Below are positions 17,237 to 26,552 of a stretch of DNA of 64,000 nucleotides, piece by piece. Each line of letters starts with the position of its first letter. Positions within the stretch are counted from its first letter, which is position 1. The stretch comes from Chelativorans salis (GTDB lineage Bacteria > Pseudomonadota > Alphaproteobacteria > Rhizobiales > Rhizobiaceae). Both the position numbers and the translations under genes were made by a program. The stretch is from positions 310,001 to 374,000 of the forward strand of contig NZ_JAOCZP010000003.1 of NCBI RefSeq assembly GCF_025336525.1, given 5' to 3'. The notes beneath the pieces were generated by a model, which did not search any database, was not told the DNA's origin, and saw only the letters and a list, made by a program, of their open reading frames with translations.

Positions 17237-20200
17237 TTATACCAGCTCCACGTCCACCACGCCTGGCACGGCGCGCATGGCAGCGGCGATCTGGGGGGAG
17301 ATGCGATAGCGGTCGGGCAGGCCGATCTCGATCTCGCCTTGGCCGCCCTCCTTGATGACGATGAGGCTTACCTGTCCCTCGCCGCGGCCCTTGAGCTGGG
17401 AGGAGATGGCGTCGAGGGGGGCGGCGTTGCGCAGGTAGACGCGCAGCGCCTTCTGCATGCGGCTTGCCTCATCCTCCAGGGACTGGACGGTCTGGATGCG
17501 CAGGTTCACGCCCTCCGGGCGGTCCTCGGCCGAGACCATGATGACGACCGAACTGCCCGGCTCCAGGAGGTCGCGGTACTGGTGGAGCGTCTCCGAGAAG
17601 AGGACGGCCTCGTACTGGCCGGTGGCGTCGGAGAACTGGACGATGCCCATCTTGTTTCCGGTGCGGGTCTTGCGCTCCTGCCTGGCCGTGACCGTGCCGG
17701 CGAGCCGGCCGGCGGTGGCGCCGTGCTTGACGGCGGCCTGGAAGGCGGCCCAGCTCTGCACGCGCATCTTTTCCAGCGTCGGCAGATAGTCATCGAGGGG
17801 GTGGGCGGACAGGTAGCAGCCGACCATTTGGAACTCGCGGTGCAACTTTTCGGCCGGCAGCCAGGGATCGGCGGCTGGCAGGTGCAGCTTCTGCGGCTCC
17901 AAGGCGGCGAGGCCGAAGATATCGCCCTGCCCCATCGCCGCGTCCTCCGCGGCGCGCGCGGCCATACCCATCAGGCGGTCGACGCCGGCGAAGAGCGCGG
18001 CGCGGTCGTGGCCGAAGCAATCGAAGGCACCGGCGCAGATGAGGCTTTCCAGGACCCGCTTGCCGACGATGCGGGGCTCGACGCGGGCGCAGAAGTCCTC
18101 AAGGCTTTCGAAGGGCTTTTCGTTGCGCTTCTCAACGATGTGCTCCACCGCGGCATCGCCGACGCCCTTGATGGCGGCGAGCGAATAGTAGATGCGGTTC
18201 TCGCCCACCTCGAAATCGCGGTAGCTGGTGAGCACGGAGGGCAGCACGACCTCGATGCCGAGACGCATGGCGTCGCGCCGGAAATCGTTGAGTTTGTCGG
18301 AATTGGCCATGTCGTAGGTCATGGACGCAGCCAGGAATTCGACAGGATAGTGCGCCTTCAGATAGGCCGTCTGGTAGGAGACGATGGCGTAGGCGGCGGC
18401 GTGGGACTTGTTGAAGCCGTAGTCGGCGAATTTGGCCAGGAGATCGAAGATGAAGTCGGCTTGCGGCTTTTCCAGCCCGCGCTCGACGGCGCCTTCCACG
18501 AAACGCACGCGCTGCTTGTCCATCTCGGCGCGGATCTTCTTGCCCATGGCGCGGCGCAGGAGGTCCGCTTCGCCGAGGGAGTAGCCTGAGAGCTCCTGCG
18601 CGATCTGCATCACCTGCTCTTGGTAGACGATGACGCCCTGCGTCTCCTTCACCAGGTGGTCGATCTTCGGGTGGATCGAGGAAAGCTCCTCCTCGCCGTG
18701 CTTGCGCGCGTTGTAGGTGGGAATGTTCTCCATCGGGCCGGGGCGGTAGAGCGCCACCAGCGCGATGATGTCCTCGATGCGGTCGGGCTTCATGCCGATC
18801 AGCGCCTTGCGCATGCCCGCACTTTCCACCTGGAAGATGCCGACCGTTTCGCCGCGCGACAGCATGGCGTAGGTCTCTGGATCGTCGAGCGGGATCTTCG
18901 ACAGGTCGATCTCGATGCCGCGACGGCGGATGAGCTTGACCGCCGTGTCGAGGACCGTAAGCGTCTTCAGGCCGAGGAAGTCGAACTTGACGAGGCCCGC
19001 ATCCTCAACCTTCTTCATGTTGAACTGCGTGACCGGCATGTCGGAGCGCGGGTCGCGGTACATGGGCACCAGTTCCCACAGGGGCCGGTCGCCGATGACG
19101 ATGCCGGCGGCGTGGGTGGAGGCGTGACGGTAGAGGCCTTCGAGCTTCTGGGCGATCTCCAGCAGCGTGCCGACGATGGGTTCCTTTTCCACCTCCTCGG
19201 CGAAGCGCGGCTCGTCCTCGATCGCTTTGCCGAGCGGCGTCGGGTTGGCCGGGTTGGAGGGAACCATCTTGCACAGCCGGTCCACCTGGCCGTAAGGCAT
19301 TTGCAATACGCGGCCGACGTCACGGAGCACGGCGCGGGCCTGCAGCGTTCCGAAGGTGATGATCTGGGCCACCTGGTCGCGGCCGTACTTCTCCTGCACG
19401 TAGCGGATCACCTCGTCGCGCCGGTCCTGGCAGAAGTCGATGTCGAAGTCGGGCATCGACACGCGATCGGGGTTCAGGAAGCGCTCGAAGAGGAGGGAGA
19501 AGCGCAAGGGGTCGACGTCGGTGATGGTGAGCGCGTAGGCGACCAGCGAGCCGGCGCCCGAGCCGCGGCCGGGGCCGACGGGGATGCCTCTCGCCTTGGC
19601 CCATTTGATGAAGTCGGCGACGATAAGAAAGTAGCCGGGATACTTCATGCGCTCGATGATGCCGAGCTCGTGTTCCAGGCGCTCGGAGTAGTTTTCCGGC
19701 GTATAGCCTTCGGCAAGGCCCTGGTCGGCCAGCCGCCTTTCCAGACCCTCGCGCGCCTGGCGGCGCAACTCGTCGGCCTCCGCCTTCAGCGCGGCTTCGG
19801 CATCCTCGGCATCACCGCCGGCGAAGCGCGGCAGGATCGGATCACGGTTCTTCGGATAATAGGAGCAGCGCAGCGCGATTTCGACCGTGTTGTCGACGGC
19901 TTCCGGCAGGTCGGCGAAGAGCCGGGCCATCTCCGCCTGGCTCTTCAGATGGTTGTCCGGGGTCAGGCGGCGGCGGTCGTCCATGGCAATGACGGCGCCC
20001 TCAGCGATGGCGATCAGTGCGTCGTGGGCCTCGAAATCGTCGCGGGCGGGGAAGAAGGCCTCGTTAGTAGCGACCAATGGCAGGTCGTGGCGGTAGGCGA
20101 GACCGACCGTCGCGGCTTCCAGCGCCCGGTCGTAGCCTTCCAGGCGCTCCAGCTCCACGTAGAGCCGGTCGCCATAGGTCTCCTTCAGGAAGGAAAGCCG

Positions 20201-20755
20201 CGCCTCGGCCACCTCCGGCCGCTCGGCCCTGAACGCGGCGCCCAGCGGGCCGCGCGGGCCGCCGGTGAGGCAGATGATGCCGTCGCTGTGCTCGGCAAGC
20301 CACTCGGCGGCCACGTGGACGGCGGCGCCCGCCTCGTTGTCGAGATAGGCGCGGCTGACGAGCCGGACGAGGTTCGTGTAGCCAATCTCGTTCGCCGCGA
20401 TCAGCACCAGCGGGTCGTACTCGGCCACGGCCTTGCGGCCGTTCGCCCGCCGCGCCTCACTGAGCGCATCCTCGAAGGCGACGGCGAGCTGGCAGCCGAT
20501 GATGGGCTGCACGCCCTCCTTCACCGCCTTCTGGGCAAACTCCAGGGCGCCGAAGAGGTTGTTGGTGTCGGTGACGGCGATGGCTGGCGCCTCGTCCTTG
20601 ACGGCATGGCCGATAATCTTGCCGAGCGGCAGGGCGCCTTCGAGCAGCGAATAGGCCGAATGCACGCGCAGATGGATGAACGGCCGCTCCGGCCGCCTCT
20701 TCTCGCGCTCTGCTTCCAGCAGGATCGGGTCGCGCTGTCGCCTGTCACTCGCCAT
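17237..20755 (-). CDS. dnaE: DNA polymerase III alpha subunit (replicative DnaE1)
   Basis: 1172 residues, full length for DnaE1. Order: PHP domain at the N-terminus (FIHLRVHSAYSLLEGALPL), C-family polymerase core with the catalytic aspartates in MPDFDIDFCQDRR and PGRGSGAGSLVAYAL, the fingers (KSHAAAYAIVSYQTAYLKAHYP), tandem HhH, OB fold (GRLAGTVTARQERKTRTG) and a C-terminal tau-binding region. Length and the C-terminal OB/tau region argue for the replicative enzyme rather than the SOS-induced DnaE2. It is the main chromosomal replicase subunit. Confidence 0.97.
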   Translation of the reverse strand: MASDRRQRDPILLEAEREKRRPERPFIHLRVHSAYSLLEGALPLGKIIGHAVKDEAPAIAVTDTNNLFGALEFAQKAVKEGVQPIIGCQLAVAFEDALSEARRANGRKAVAEYDPLVLIAANEIGYTNLVRLVSRAYLDNEAGAAVHVAAEWLAEHSDGIICLTGGPRGPLGAAFRAERPEVAEARLSFLKETYGDRLYVELERLEGYDRALEAATVGLAYRHDLPLVATNEAFFPARDDFEAHDALIAIAEGAVIAMDDRRRLTPDNHLKSQAEMARLFADLPEAVDNTVEIALRCSYYPKNRDPILPRFAGGDAEDAEAALKAEADELRRQAREGLERRLADQGLAEGYTPENYSERLEHELGIIERMKYPGYFLIVADFIKWAKARGIPVGPGRGSGAGSLVAYALTITDVDPLRFSLLFERFLNPDRVSMPDFDIDFCQDRRDEVIRYVQEKYGRDQVAQIITFGTLQARAVLRDVGRVLQMPYGQVDRLCKMVPSNPANPTPLGKAIEDEPRFAEEVEKEPIVGTLLEIAQKLEGLYRHASTHAAGIVIGDRPLWELVPMYRDPRSDMPVTQFNMKKVEDAGLVKFDFLGLKTLTVLDTAVKLIRRRGIEIDLSKIPLDDPETYAMLSRGETVGIFQVESAGMRKALIGMKPDRIEDIIALVALYRPGPMENIPTYNARKHGEEELSSIHPKIDHLVKETQGVIVYQEQVMQIAQELSGYSLGEADLLRRAMGKKIRAEMDKQRVRFVEGAVERGLEKPQADFIFDLLAKFADYGFNKSHAAAYAIVSYQTAYLKAHYPVEFLAASMTYDMANSDKLNDFRRDAMRLGIEVVLPSVLTSYRDFEVGENRIYYSLAAIKGVGDAAVEHIVEKRNEKPFESLEDFCARVEPRIVGKRVLESLICAGAFDCFGHDRAALFAGVDRLMGMAARAAEDAAMGQGDIFGLAALEPQKLHLPAADPWLPAEKLHREFQMVGCYLSAHPLDDYLPTLEKMRVQSWAAFQAAVKHGATAGRLAGTVTARQERKTRTGNKMGIVQFSDATGQYEAVLFSETLHQYRDLLEPGSSVVIMVSAEDRPEGVNLRIQTVQSLEDEASRMQKALRVYLRNAAPLDAISSQLKGRGEGQVSLIVIKEGGQGEIEIGLPDRYRISPQIAAAMRAVPGVVDVELV

Positions 20756-20844
20756 TGTTCACCGCATCCACGTTGAGGATTCGTGCCCATTGTTCAGCAA
20801 CGCGCCCAGCCGGTAAAGGGCGCCGGTGCTCTGCGCACGGGTTT

Positions 20845-21528
20845 TCAGGCTGGCAACGGTGTCAGGGTCTCGGCAATTGCACGGGGAAGTTTCTCCGGGC
20901 GGGCGACGATTTCGGCGGCGCCGGCTTCGGCCAGTTCGGCGCGGGCGCCGAAGCCCCACAGGACGCCGATCGCCGGCAGCGCATTGGCCTTTGCGCCGAT
21001 GATGTCGTGCGAGCGGTCGCCGACCATGACGGTGCGGGCGGGGTCCACGGGCTCGCTTGCGAGGATGTGTCGGATCAGGTCGGCCTTGTTGGAATTGGTG
21101 CCGTCGAGGGCGGAGCCGTGTACGGCGTCGAAGAAGCGGCTGAGGCCGAAGTGATCGAGGATGTCGCCCGTGTAGGTTTCCACCTTGGAGGTGGCGACGG
21201 ACAGGAAGAAACCGGCGTCCTCGCAGTGCGCCAGCGCCTCGGGAATGCCGGGAATGACCTTGTTCTCGAACTTGCCGATCTCGCCGTAGCGCTGCCGGTA
21301 GTGACCGACGGCTTCCCATATGAGAGCCTCGTCGGAACTTTCGAGCAGCCTTGCGAAGGTGTCCTGGATCGGCGGGCCGATGCACACGCGCAGGTCCTCG
21401 GCGGCGGGCGCCGTGCGGCCCATCTTCTGCAGGACGTGGCGGATGCCGTTGGTGATGCCGAAGAACGGGTCCGTCAGCGTCCCGTCGAGGTCGAACAGAA
21501 TCGCTGGGCGCTTCTCTTGGGATTCCAT
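20845..21528 (-). CDS. HAD family hydrolase, phosphoglycolate phosphatase-like
   Basis: About 227 residues. HAD motif I ILFDLDGTLTD with the nucleophilic Asp, motif II Thr/Ser in VATSKVETYTG, motif III Lys and motif IV VGDRSHDIIGAKAN are all present, with an alpha-helical cap (about residues 25-90). The best match by eye is the Gph/PgmB-like group; substrate not determinable. ATG 21528 has GGAG at suitable distance and lies one base after the pccA stop, so it is the distal gene of a pccA transcript. Confidence 0.87.
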   Translation of the reverse strand: MESQEKRPAILFDLDGTLTDPFFGITNGIRHVLQKMGRTAPAAEDLRVCIGPPIQDTFARLLESSDEALIWEAVGHYRQRYGEIGKFENKVIPGIPEALAHCEDAGFFLSVATSKVETYTGDILDHFGLSRFFDAVHGSALDGTNSNKADLIRHILASEPVDPARTVMVGDRSHDIIGAKANALPAIGVLWGFGARAELAEAGAAEIVARPEKLPRAIAETLTPLPA

Positions 21529-21529
21529 G

Positions 21530-23545
21530 TCAGGCGAACTCCATGATGACGGCATCGACGGCGAGGCTGTCGCCGGGGGCGGCTTTGATCGAGGTGACGG
21601 TGCAGTCGCGCTCGGCGCGCAGGACGTTTTCCATCTTCATCGCCTCGACCACAGCCAGGATCTCGCCTGCCTTCACCTCCTGGCCCTCGCTGACGGCGAT
21701 GGAGACGACGAGCCCGGGCATCGGGCAAAGAAGCATTTTCGAGGTGTCGGGCGCCGCGCATACGGGCATCAGACGGTCGAGCTCGGCGATGCGCGGCGGC
21801 ATGACATGCGCCGTCGCCGCAACGCCCTGCCAGGAAAGCCTGACGCCGTTGAGCACCGAACGCACCTGGACGGCCACCGCGCGCCCGCCCACGCTGCCGT
21901 GCCATACGGGCTCGCCGGGCCGCCAGGACGAGACGACATCGAGTGCAGTGCCCTCCCCCACTTTCACCTTCAGCCTGGTCGGAACGGCTATGGCACATTC
22001 CGAGACCGCAATGGGCACATAGTCATCCGCGCCAAGCCGCACCATCCAATCGCGCCTGATCTTGCCGGAGTGCGGGGCGAGACGGCCGGGCAGCCGGTCG
22101 AGCCGGTCGCGGCGCAGGAGTTCGACCGCCAGGGCCACGGCGCACAGGATCGCGCGCTCGTTCTTTGAAGGCGGGGGCGGCGCGAAGCCTTGCGGATATT
22201 CCTCTGCGATGAAGCCCGTGGAAAGCCGCCCCTCGCGCCAGCGCGGATGGCGCATGATGGCTGCGAGAAAGGGGATATTATGCTCGATCCCGTCGATCAC
22301 GAAGCGGTCGAGCGCATCGGACATGGCGTCGATGGCGGCAAGGCGGTCCGGCGCCCATGTGACGAGCTTGGCGATCATCGGGTCGTAGAACATGGAGATT
22401 TCCAGGCCTTCGGCCACACCCGTGTCATTGCGGACGACGACGTCGCCCCGCTGCTCCTCCTCAGGCGGGCGGTAGCGCGCGAGGCGTCCGATGGAAGGCA
22501 GGAAGTTGCGTACCGGATCTTCCGCATAGAGCCGGCTTTCGACGGCCCAGCCCTTCAGCTTCACCGCGTCCTGGGCGATCCGCAGCTTTTCACCGGCGGC
22601 GATGCGAATCATCTCCTCCACCAGGTCGATGCCGGTGACGAGCTCGGTCACCGGGTGCTCGACCTGGAGGCGCGTATTCATCTCCAGGAAGTAGAAGTTG
22701 CGGTCCCTGTCGACGATGAATTCCACGGTGCCGGCGCTCTGATAGTCGACGGCCTTCGCCAGCGCCACGGCTTCCGCGCCCATCGCCGCACGCGTCTCCG
22801 CGTCGAGAAAGGGCGACGGCGCCTCCTCGATGATCTTCTGGTTGCGCCGCTGGATAGAGCACTCGCGCTCACCGAGGTGGATGCAGTGGCCGAAGGCGTC
22901 GCCCAGCACCTGGATCTCGATGTGGCGCGGCTCCTCGATGAATTTTTCGATAAAGATGCGGTCGTCGCCGAAGGAGCTAGCAGCTTCCGACTTCGCCCGT
23001 GCGAAGCCGTCGCGCGCTTCCTGCTCGTTCCAGGCGATGCGCATCCCCTTGCCGCCGCCGCCGGCCGAAGCCTTGAGCATCACCGGATAGCCGATTTCCG
23101 TGGCGATCTCTGCAGCGTGTTCGGCATCCTCGATCAGACCCATGAAGCCGGGGACGGTGGAGACACCGGCGTCGGCGGCGATCTTCTTCGACGTGATCTT
23201 GTCGCCCATGGCGCGGATCGCCTTGGGCTTGGGACCGATGAAGACGATTCCCGCCGCCTCCAGCTTCTCGCAGAAATCCGCGTTCTCCGAGAGGAAGCCG
23301 TAACCTGGATGCACGGCTTCGGCGCCTGTTTCCTTGCAGGCGGCGAGAATGCGCTCGGTGGAGAGATAACTTTGGCTTGCCGCCGCAGGACCGATCGCCA
23401 CCGCCTCGTCCGCCATCTCCACATGCACCGCGTCGGCGTCGGCTTCCGAATAGACGGCGACGGTGGCGATGCCCATCCGTTGGGCCGTCTTGATCACACG
23501 GCAGGCTATCTCCCCCCGGTTGGCAATCAATATCGTCTTGAACAT
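21530..23545 (-). CDS. pccA: Propionyl-CoA carboxylase alpha subunit (biotin carboxylase + biotin carrier)
   Basis: 671 residues. N-terminal biotin carboxylase (MFKTILIANRGEIACRV; ATP-grasp glycine loop KASAGGGGKGMR; EMNTRLQVEHPVTE), a middle BT-linking domain, and a C-terminal biotinyl domain whose acceptor Lys637 lies in EAMKMENVLRAE. Length and C-terminal wording fit the alphaproteobacterial PccA group better than acetyl- or methylcrotonyl-CoA carboxylase, but these paralogues are similar and no pccB partner lies in the window. Propionyl-CoA carboxylation feeds methylmalonyl-CoA into the TCA cycle and the ethylmalonyl-CoA pathway. Confidence 0.85.
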   Translation of the reverse strand: MFKTILIANRGEIACRVIKTAQRMGIATVAVYSEADADAVHVEMADEAVAIGPAAASQSYLSTERILAACKETGAEAVHPGYGFLSENADFCEKLEAAGIVFIGPKPKAIRAMGDKITSKKIAADAGVSTVPGFMGLIEDAEHAAEIATEIGYPVMLKASAGGGGKGMRIAWNEQEARDGFARAKSEAASSFGDDRIFIEKFIEEPRHIEIQVLGDAFGHCIHLGERECSIQRRNQKIIEEAPSPFLDAETRAAMGAEAVALAKAVDYQSAGTVEFIVDRDRNFYFLEMNTRLQVEHPVTELVTGIDLVEEMIRIAAGEKLRIAQDAVKLKGWAVESRLYAEDPVRNFLPSIGRLARYRPPEEEQRGDVVVRNDTGVAEGLEISMFYDPMIAKLVTWAPDRLAAIDAMSDALDRFVIDGIEHNIPFLAAIMRHPRWREGRLSTGFIAEEYPQGFAPPPPSKNERAILCAVALAVELLRRDRLDRLPGRLAPHSGKIRRDWMVRLGADDYVPIAVSECAIAVPTRLKVKVGEGTALDVVSSWRPGEPVWHGSVGGRAVAVQVRSVLNGVRLSWQGVAATAHVMPPRIAELDRLMPVCAAPDTSKMLLCPMPGLVVSIAVSEGQEVKAGEILAVVEAMKMENVLRAERDCTVTSIKAAPGDSLAVDAVIMEFA

Positions 23546-23695
23546 GCGGACATTTCCCCGGCAACCTTCTCCTTGTATGAGGTTGCGCGGGAGGGCTCAA
23601 GACATGCCCTGCTGAAGCTTGTGGGCCGTATGGGCGGACTTGCACGGCAGTGTGTTTCCTGAAAAACGTTCGACCGAGCGTGGTGAACTACTGAG

Positions 23696-24154
23696 GTGGA
23701 GCCGTTGCCGGCGATCTATGTCGATGCCGATGCCTGCCCGGTGAAGGCGGAGGTGACGCGGGTTGCCGAGCGGCATGGCGTTCCGGTTGTCTTCGTCTCC
23801 AATGGCGGCCTGCGCCCCTCGCGCGATCCGATGATCCGCCACGTGGTGGTGCCGGGGAAAGCAGACGCGGCGGACGACTGGATCGCCGAGGACGCTGCCG
23901 CCGGCGATATCGCGATCACCGCCGATGTGCCGCTGGCCGCCCGGCTGGTGGAGAAAGGCCTCCACGTGCTCGGCCCGACCGGCCGCGCCTTCACGCGGCA
24001 GACCATCGGCATGGATGTCGCCATGCGCAACCTGAAGCAAGATTTGCGCGAGGCAGGCGAGATCAAGGGCTATAACGCCGGCTTTACCGCCAGGGACCGC
24101 TCAGCCTTCCTGCAGGCGCTGGACCTGGCCGTGCGGCGAGCGCTGAAGGCGTAG
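23696..24154 (+). CDS. YaiI/YqxD (UPF0178, DUF188) family protein
   Basis: 152 residues with a PIN-like fold signature IYVDADACPVKAEVTRVA at the N-terminus and DDWIAEDAAAGDIAITADVPLA in the middle, a typical YaiI/YqxD protein. Function is uncertain; the fold suggests a nuclease-like metal site. The start is either GTG 23696 or TTG 23705; GAGGTGGAG sits just ahead of the latter, which would remove three residues. Divergent from pccA across 150 bases. Confidence 0.88.
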   Translation: MEPLPAIYVDADACPVKAEVTRVAERHGVPVVFVSNGGLRPSRDPMIRHVVVPGKADAADDWIAEDAAAGDIAITADVPLAARLVEKGLHVLGPTGRAFTRQTIGMDVAMRNLKQDLREAGEIKGYNAGFTARDRSAFLQALDLAVRRALKA

Positions 24155-24233
24155 GCGCCGGCGCGGCTATTGTGCACAGGACTTCAAGATCGTTGTGCAA
24201 CATTCTGATGTGGCCCGCCTTTTTTGGCATATG

Positions 24234-24263
24234 GATAACAATTTTCCGCCCTGGCTTGTTATC
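24234..24263. promoter_or_regulatory. Inverted repeat GATAACAA-N14-TTGTTATC
   Basis: Perfect 8-bp arms at 24234-24241 and 24256-24263, about 85 bases upstream of the XRE regulator gene. Possible operator for that regulator; inferred from position and symmetry only. Confidence 0.4.
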
Positions 24264-24289
24264 GTGGGCCGGGTCCTTCATGCTTTAAG

Positions 24290-24336
24290 CCTCCTCGCCG
24301 CACCCCCTGCGGCATGATCCAGTTCAGATAAGGAGG
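24290..24336 (+). promoter_or_regulatory. Structured leader with anti-SD/SD pairing before the XRE gene
   Basis: CCTCCT (24290-24295) is exactly complementary to the strong Shine-Dalgarno AGGAGG (24331-24336), which serves the GTG start at 24346. Between them lies a perfect inner hairpin GCCGCA-CCCCC-TGCGGC (24297-24313). The folded RNA would hide the ribosome-binding site. No known riboswitch class is recognised. Confidence 0.45.
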
Positions 24337-24345
24337 AACGCCCCG

Positions 24346-24726
24346 GTGCCTGACACCGTAGATATTTATTCCGATACCCGCGACCTCGACACGATGGGCG
24401 GACGCCTGTCGCGCGCCCGCGATGCGGCCGGCCTCACGGTGGCCGAACTCGCCCGCCGCCTCGGCGTGAAGACGTCGACCATACAGGCGTGGGAGACCGA
24501 CCGTTCGCAACCGCGCGCCAACCGGCTGGCCATGCTGGCGGGCGTCCTCAACGTCAGCCTCTCCTGGCTCCTGCACGGCGTCGGCACCTCGCCGGCGGAC
24601 GAGAGCCGCTCGGAGCTGGTGCAGGCGGTTTCGGCGAACCTCAAGCGCCTGCGCCGCCTGCATAGCGAATCGGCTCGCGTCATCGCACAGATCGAAGAGG
24701 ATCTGGCACGCGCCGGACAGGGATAA
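24346..24726 (+). CDS. XRE family helix-turn-helix regulator
   Basis: 126 residues. The HTH (about residues 18-75) reads GGRLSRARDAAGLTVAELARRLGVK, TSTIQAWETDRSQPRANRL, a clear XRE/Cro domain. The C-terminal half is a helical, charged region that may mediate dimerisation. The start is GTG with AGGAGG nine bases upstream. The leader can pair with this site (see the adjacent feature), and an inverted repeat lies about 85 bases upstream, so autoregulation is possible. Target genes unknown. Confidence 0.88.
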   Translation: MPDTVDIYSDTRDLDTMGGRLSRARDAAGLTVAELARRLGVKTSTIQAWETDRSQPRANRLAMLAGVLNVSLSWLLHGVGTSPADESRSELVQAVSANLKRLRRLHSESARVIAQIEEDLARAGQG

Positions 24727-24820
24727 GAGGTCCCGCAGACGCGCGAAGCGTTGTTCTCTCTGGCCCAAGGACGCCGTTCATGCGATCATACGATGATGCG
24801 TCAGGCTTGGGGGGAAGGAC

Positions 24821-26251
24821 ATGCGGCTGCGCGCGATCGTGGGGGGAATATTCGCACTGTCGGCCGCGGTCGGACTAGCGTCCGCAAACGACGATATCGC
24901 ATGCGTTCAGCAGCGCTTGGCCGAGTTCGGCTACGATCCAGGGCCGGCGGATGGAATTCCCGGCCGGCGCACGCAGGCGGCCGCACACGTCTTCGCCGAG
25001 CAGATGGCCGGCAAATCCGACATTCTCGCCGGTCTTGACGCGTTGAAGGAGGATAACGCGGGCGTCTGGTGCCAGGCCCTGACGAATGCAGCTGCCACGC
25101 CCATTCTCAAAACGCTCTCTTCGCCGGCTCGATACCTGCTGCCGACGGACGTGCTTTCGGCCCTGGCGAACGCTCCCAAGAAATCCGGCGCTCTTTGCCA
25201 GCCGGCAGCGGGCCAAGAATGGGCACTCGCAAACGTTCCGGTCAAGAAGATCAGCGGCCTCAATTCCCGTCAGGACAACGTGCGCTCCGTCGACGGAGCA
25301 TGGGAGGTGGAGAAGTTCGCGGGCGCTTTCAGCGGTGAGGCGGTCTACGCACTTGCCTCCGGCGACGAGGAGCGGAAGCGAAAGCTGATCACCGTGCTGG
25401 CACGCTGGGCCCGAGAAGGTGCCCTCCTGGAAACCATAAGCTGCGTGGACCGAGGCGGAAACCTCAACACCAGCGGCAAGTGCTCGGAATGGCGCGATCC
25501 GGAGGGGCGCGACCCTTCGGGGATGAAGGACGCCACGTTCGCTACGTTCATCGGTGCGGGGCTTGTCCGCGCATACTACGTCGCCCTGGCGGATACGGCG
25601 ACGGAGGAATTGAGGAGCGAGCACGCGGCGATCCAGCAATGGATCGGTCAGTGGTCGCGGCGGCTCAAGCGTCCGACGCAGGTCTATTTCGGCCTGAATA
25701 TGGGCTGGTACTGGCCCACGGTCGTCAACGATCTCGCGGCGGGACGAAAGAACCAGGCCGTTCGCCGCCTGAAGGATCTGGAAGCGGGAATGCTTCGCCT
25801 GATCAACGCAGACGGATCGATCGTCGACCGGACCACGCGCGGCGACAGGGCGCTCTGGTATCACTACACCAGCATCGGCGAGATCGTCGTCTCCATGGAA
25901 CTGATGCGGGCGGCGGGAATCGCGCCATCAGGGCGGCTGGAAGAGCGGTTGCACAAGGCCGTGGCGCTGTTCCTTGCTGCCATCGACGACGAAAGCATCC
26001 TCGACAAATGGGCGCGGCAACGCCGGAACAGCCGCTATGCGGGAAAGCAGGACTGGAATTTCCAATCCTGGCCGAACAGCGACTTCGCAGGAAGCTGGCT
26101 ACACATCTATCCCTACCGGTACGGCGGCCTCGAAACGGGAAGGAAGCTGCGGACGCTTGTTCCCGTGAAAGCCCAGTCCGCCGTGACCGACATCGATCTC
26201 GGGATGGGTCTGGGCTGCATCTACAACGTGGCCGCGACCGGGAGCGGCTAG
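24821..26251 (+). CDS. Secreted alginate-lyase-family protein with an N-terminal peptidoglycan-binding-like domain
   Basis: 476 residues. Signal peptide (about residues 1-22, ending LASANDD), then a short peptidoglycan-binding-1-like motif (VQQRLAEFGYDPGPADGIPG, about 29-48), then an alpha/alpha-toroid region of the alginate lyase type (about 110-450) including YFGLNMGWYWPTVVND and WYHYTSIGEIVVSMELM. An aromatic-rich C-terminus (WNFQSWPNSDFAGSWLHIYPYRYG) follows. It should act in the periplasm or outside the cell on an acidic polysaccharide; alginate itself is not proven. GGGGGAAGG precedes the ATG. Monocistronic. Confidence 0.65.
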   Translation: MRLRAIVGGIFALSAAVGLASANDDIACVQQRLAEFGYDPGPADGIPGRRTQAAAHVFAEQMAGKSDILAGLDALKEDNAGVWCQALTNAAATPILKTLSSPARYLLPTDVLSALANAPKKSGALCQPAAGQEWALANVPVKKISGLNSRQDNVRSVDGAWEVEKFAGAFSGEAVYALASGDEERKRKLITVLARWAREGALLETISCVDRGGNLNTSGKCSEWRDPEGRDPSGMKDATFATFIGAGLVRAYYVALADTATEELRSEHAAIQQWIGQWSRRLKRPTQVYFGLNMGWYWPTVVNDLAAGRKNQAVRRLKDLEAGMLRLINADGSIVDRTTRGDRALWYHYTSIGEIVVSMELMRAAGIAPSGRLEERLHKAVALFLAAIDDESILDKWARQRRNSRYAGKQDWNFQSWPNSDFAGSWLHIYPYRYGGLETGRKLRTLVPVKAQSAVTDIDLGMGLGCIYNVAATGSG

Positions 26252-26363
26252 GATCCGCGGCTGCCGCCATACGGCGATTGCTGTGCACGGACCTGTCGGC
26301 GCCACGTGACAAGCCTGCCCGCCTGCGCTAAGTAAAAGACCGTCGAGGGCGAAAGCCCTGCCT

Positions 26364-26433
26364 GTCCGTGGGAGAGAGCAGCCGAAGCTGCCGCCGAAGG
26401 GGAAATCGCCCGAAATCTCTCAGGCAAAAGGAC
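26364..26433 (+). promoter_or_regulatory. Glycine riboswitch, aptamer I
   Basis: Upstream of gcvT. P1 is GTCC/GGAC (26364-26367, 26430-26433). Conserved core elements of the glycine class are present: GGGAGAG, GCCGCCGAAGGGG and CTCTCAGGCAAAAGGACC. Glycine binding normally turns on gcv expression. Confidence 0.95.
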
Positions 26434-26450
26434 CGCTGACGGGTCAGACA

Positions 26451-26542
26451 CTCTGGAAAGTCGGGGCGAAAGCCCCGCGCCGAAGGTGTAAGCGTTGCCG
26501 ACAGAGTTCCGGCCGCGCGAGTCTCTCAGGCTTCCGACAGAG
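26451..26542 (+). promoter_or_regulatory. Glycine riboswitch, aptamer II
   Basis: Second aptamer of the tandem pair, 17 bases after the first. P1 CTCTGGAAAG (26451-26460) pairs with CTTCCGACAGAG. The core shows GCGCCGAAGGTG and GAGTCTCTCAGGC. The spacing and order of a tandem glycine riboswitch are intact. Confidence 0.93.
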
Positions 26543-26552
26543 GGGCACGGAT

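Noticed and set aside
18620-20776. 718-codon plus-strand frame opposite dnaE
   Set aside because: Antisense shadow of DnaE; composition follows the complement of the real gene.
22190-23662. 490-codon plus-strand frame opposite pccA
   Set aside because: Antisense shadow with no ribosome-binding site or domain.
24084-24281. Minus-strand 65-codon frame before the XRE gene
   Set aside because: Overlaps the YaiI-like gene antisense and has no homologue that I recognise.
24290-24345. Minus-strand resemblance to the 3' half of a TPP riboswitch (CTGAACTGGATCATGCC)
   Set aside because: The GCTGAGA half and the usual P1 pairing are missing, and no thiamine gene follows on that strand.
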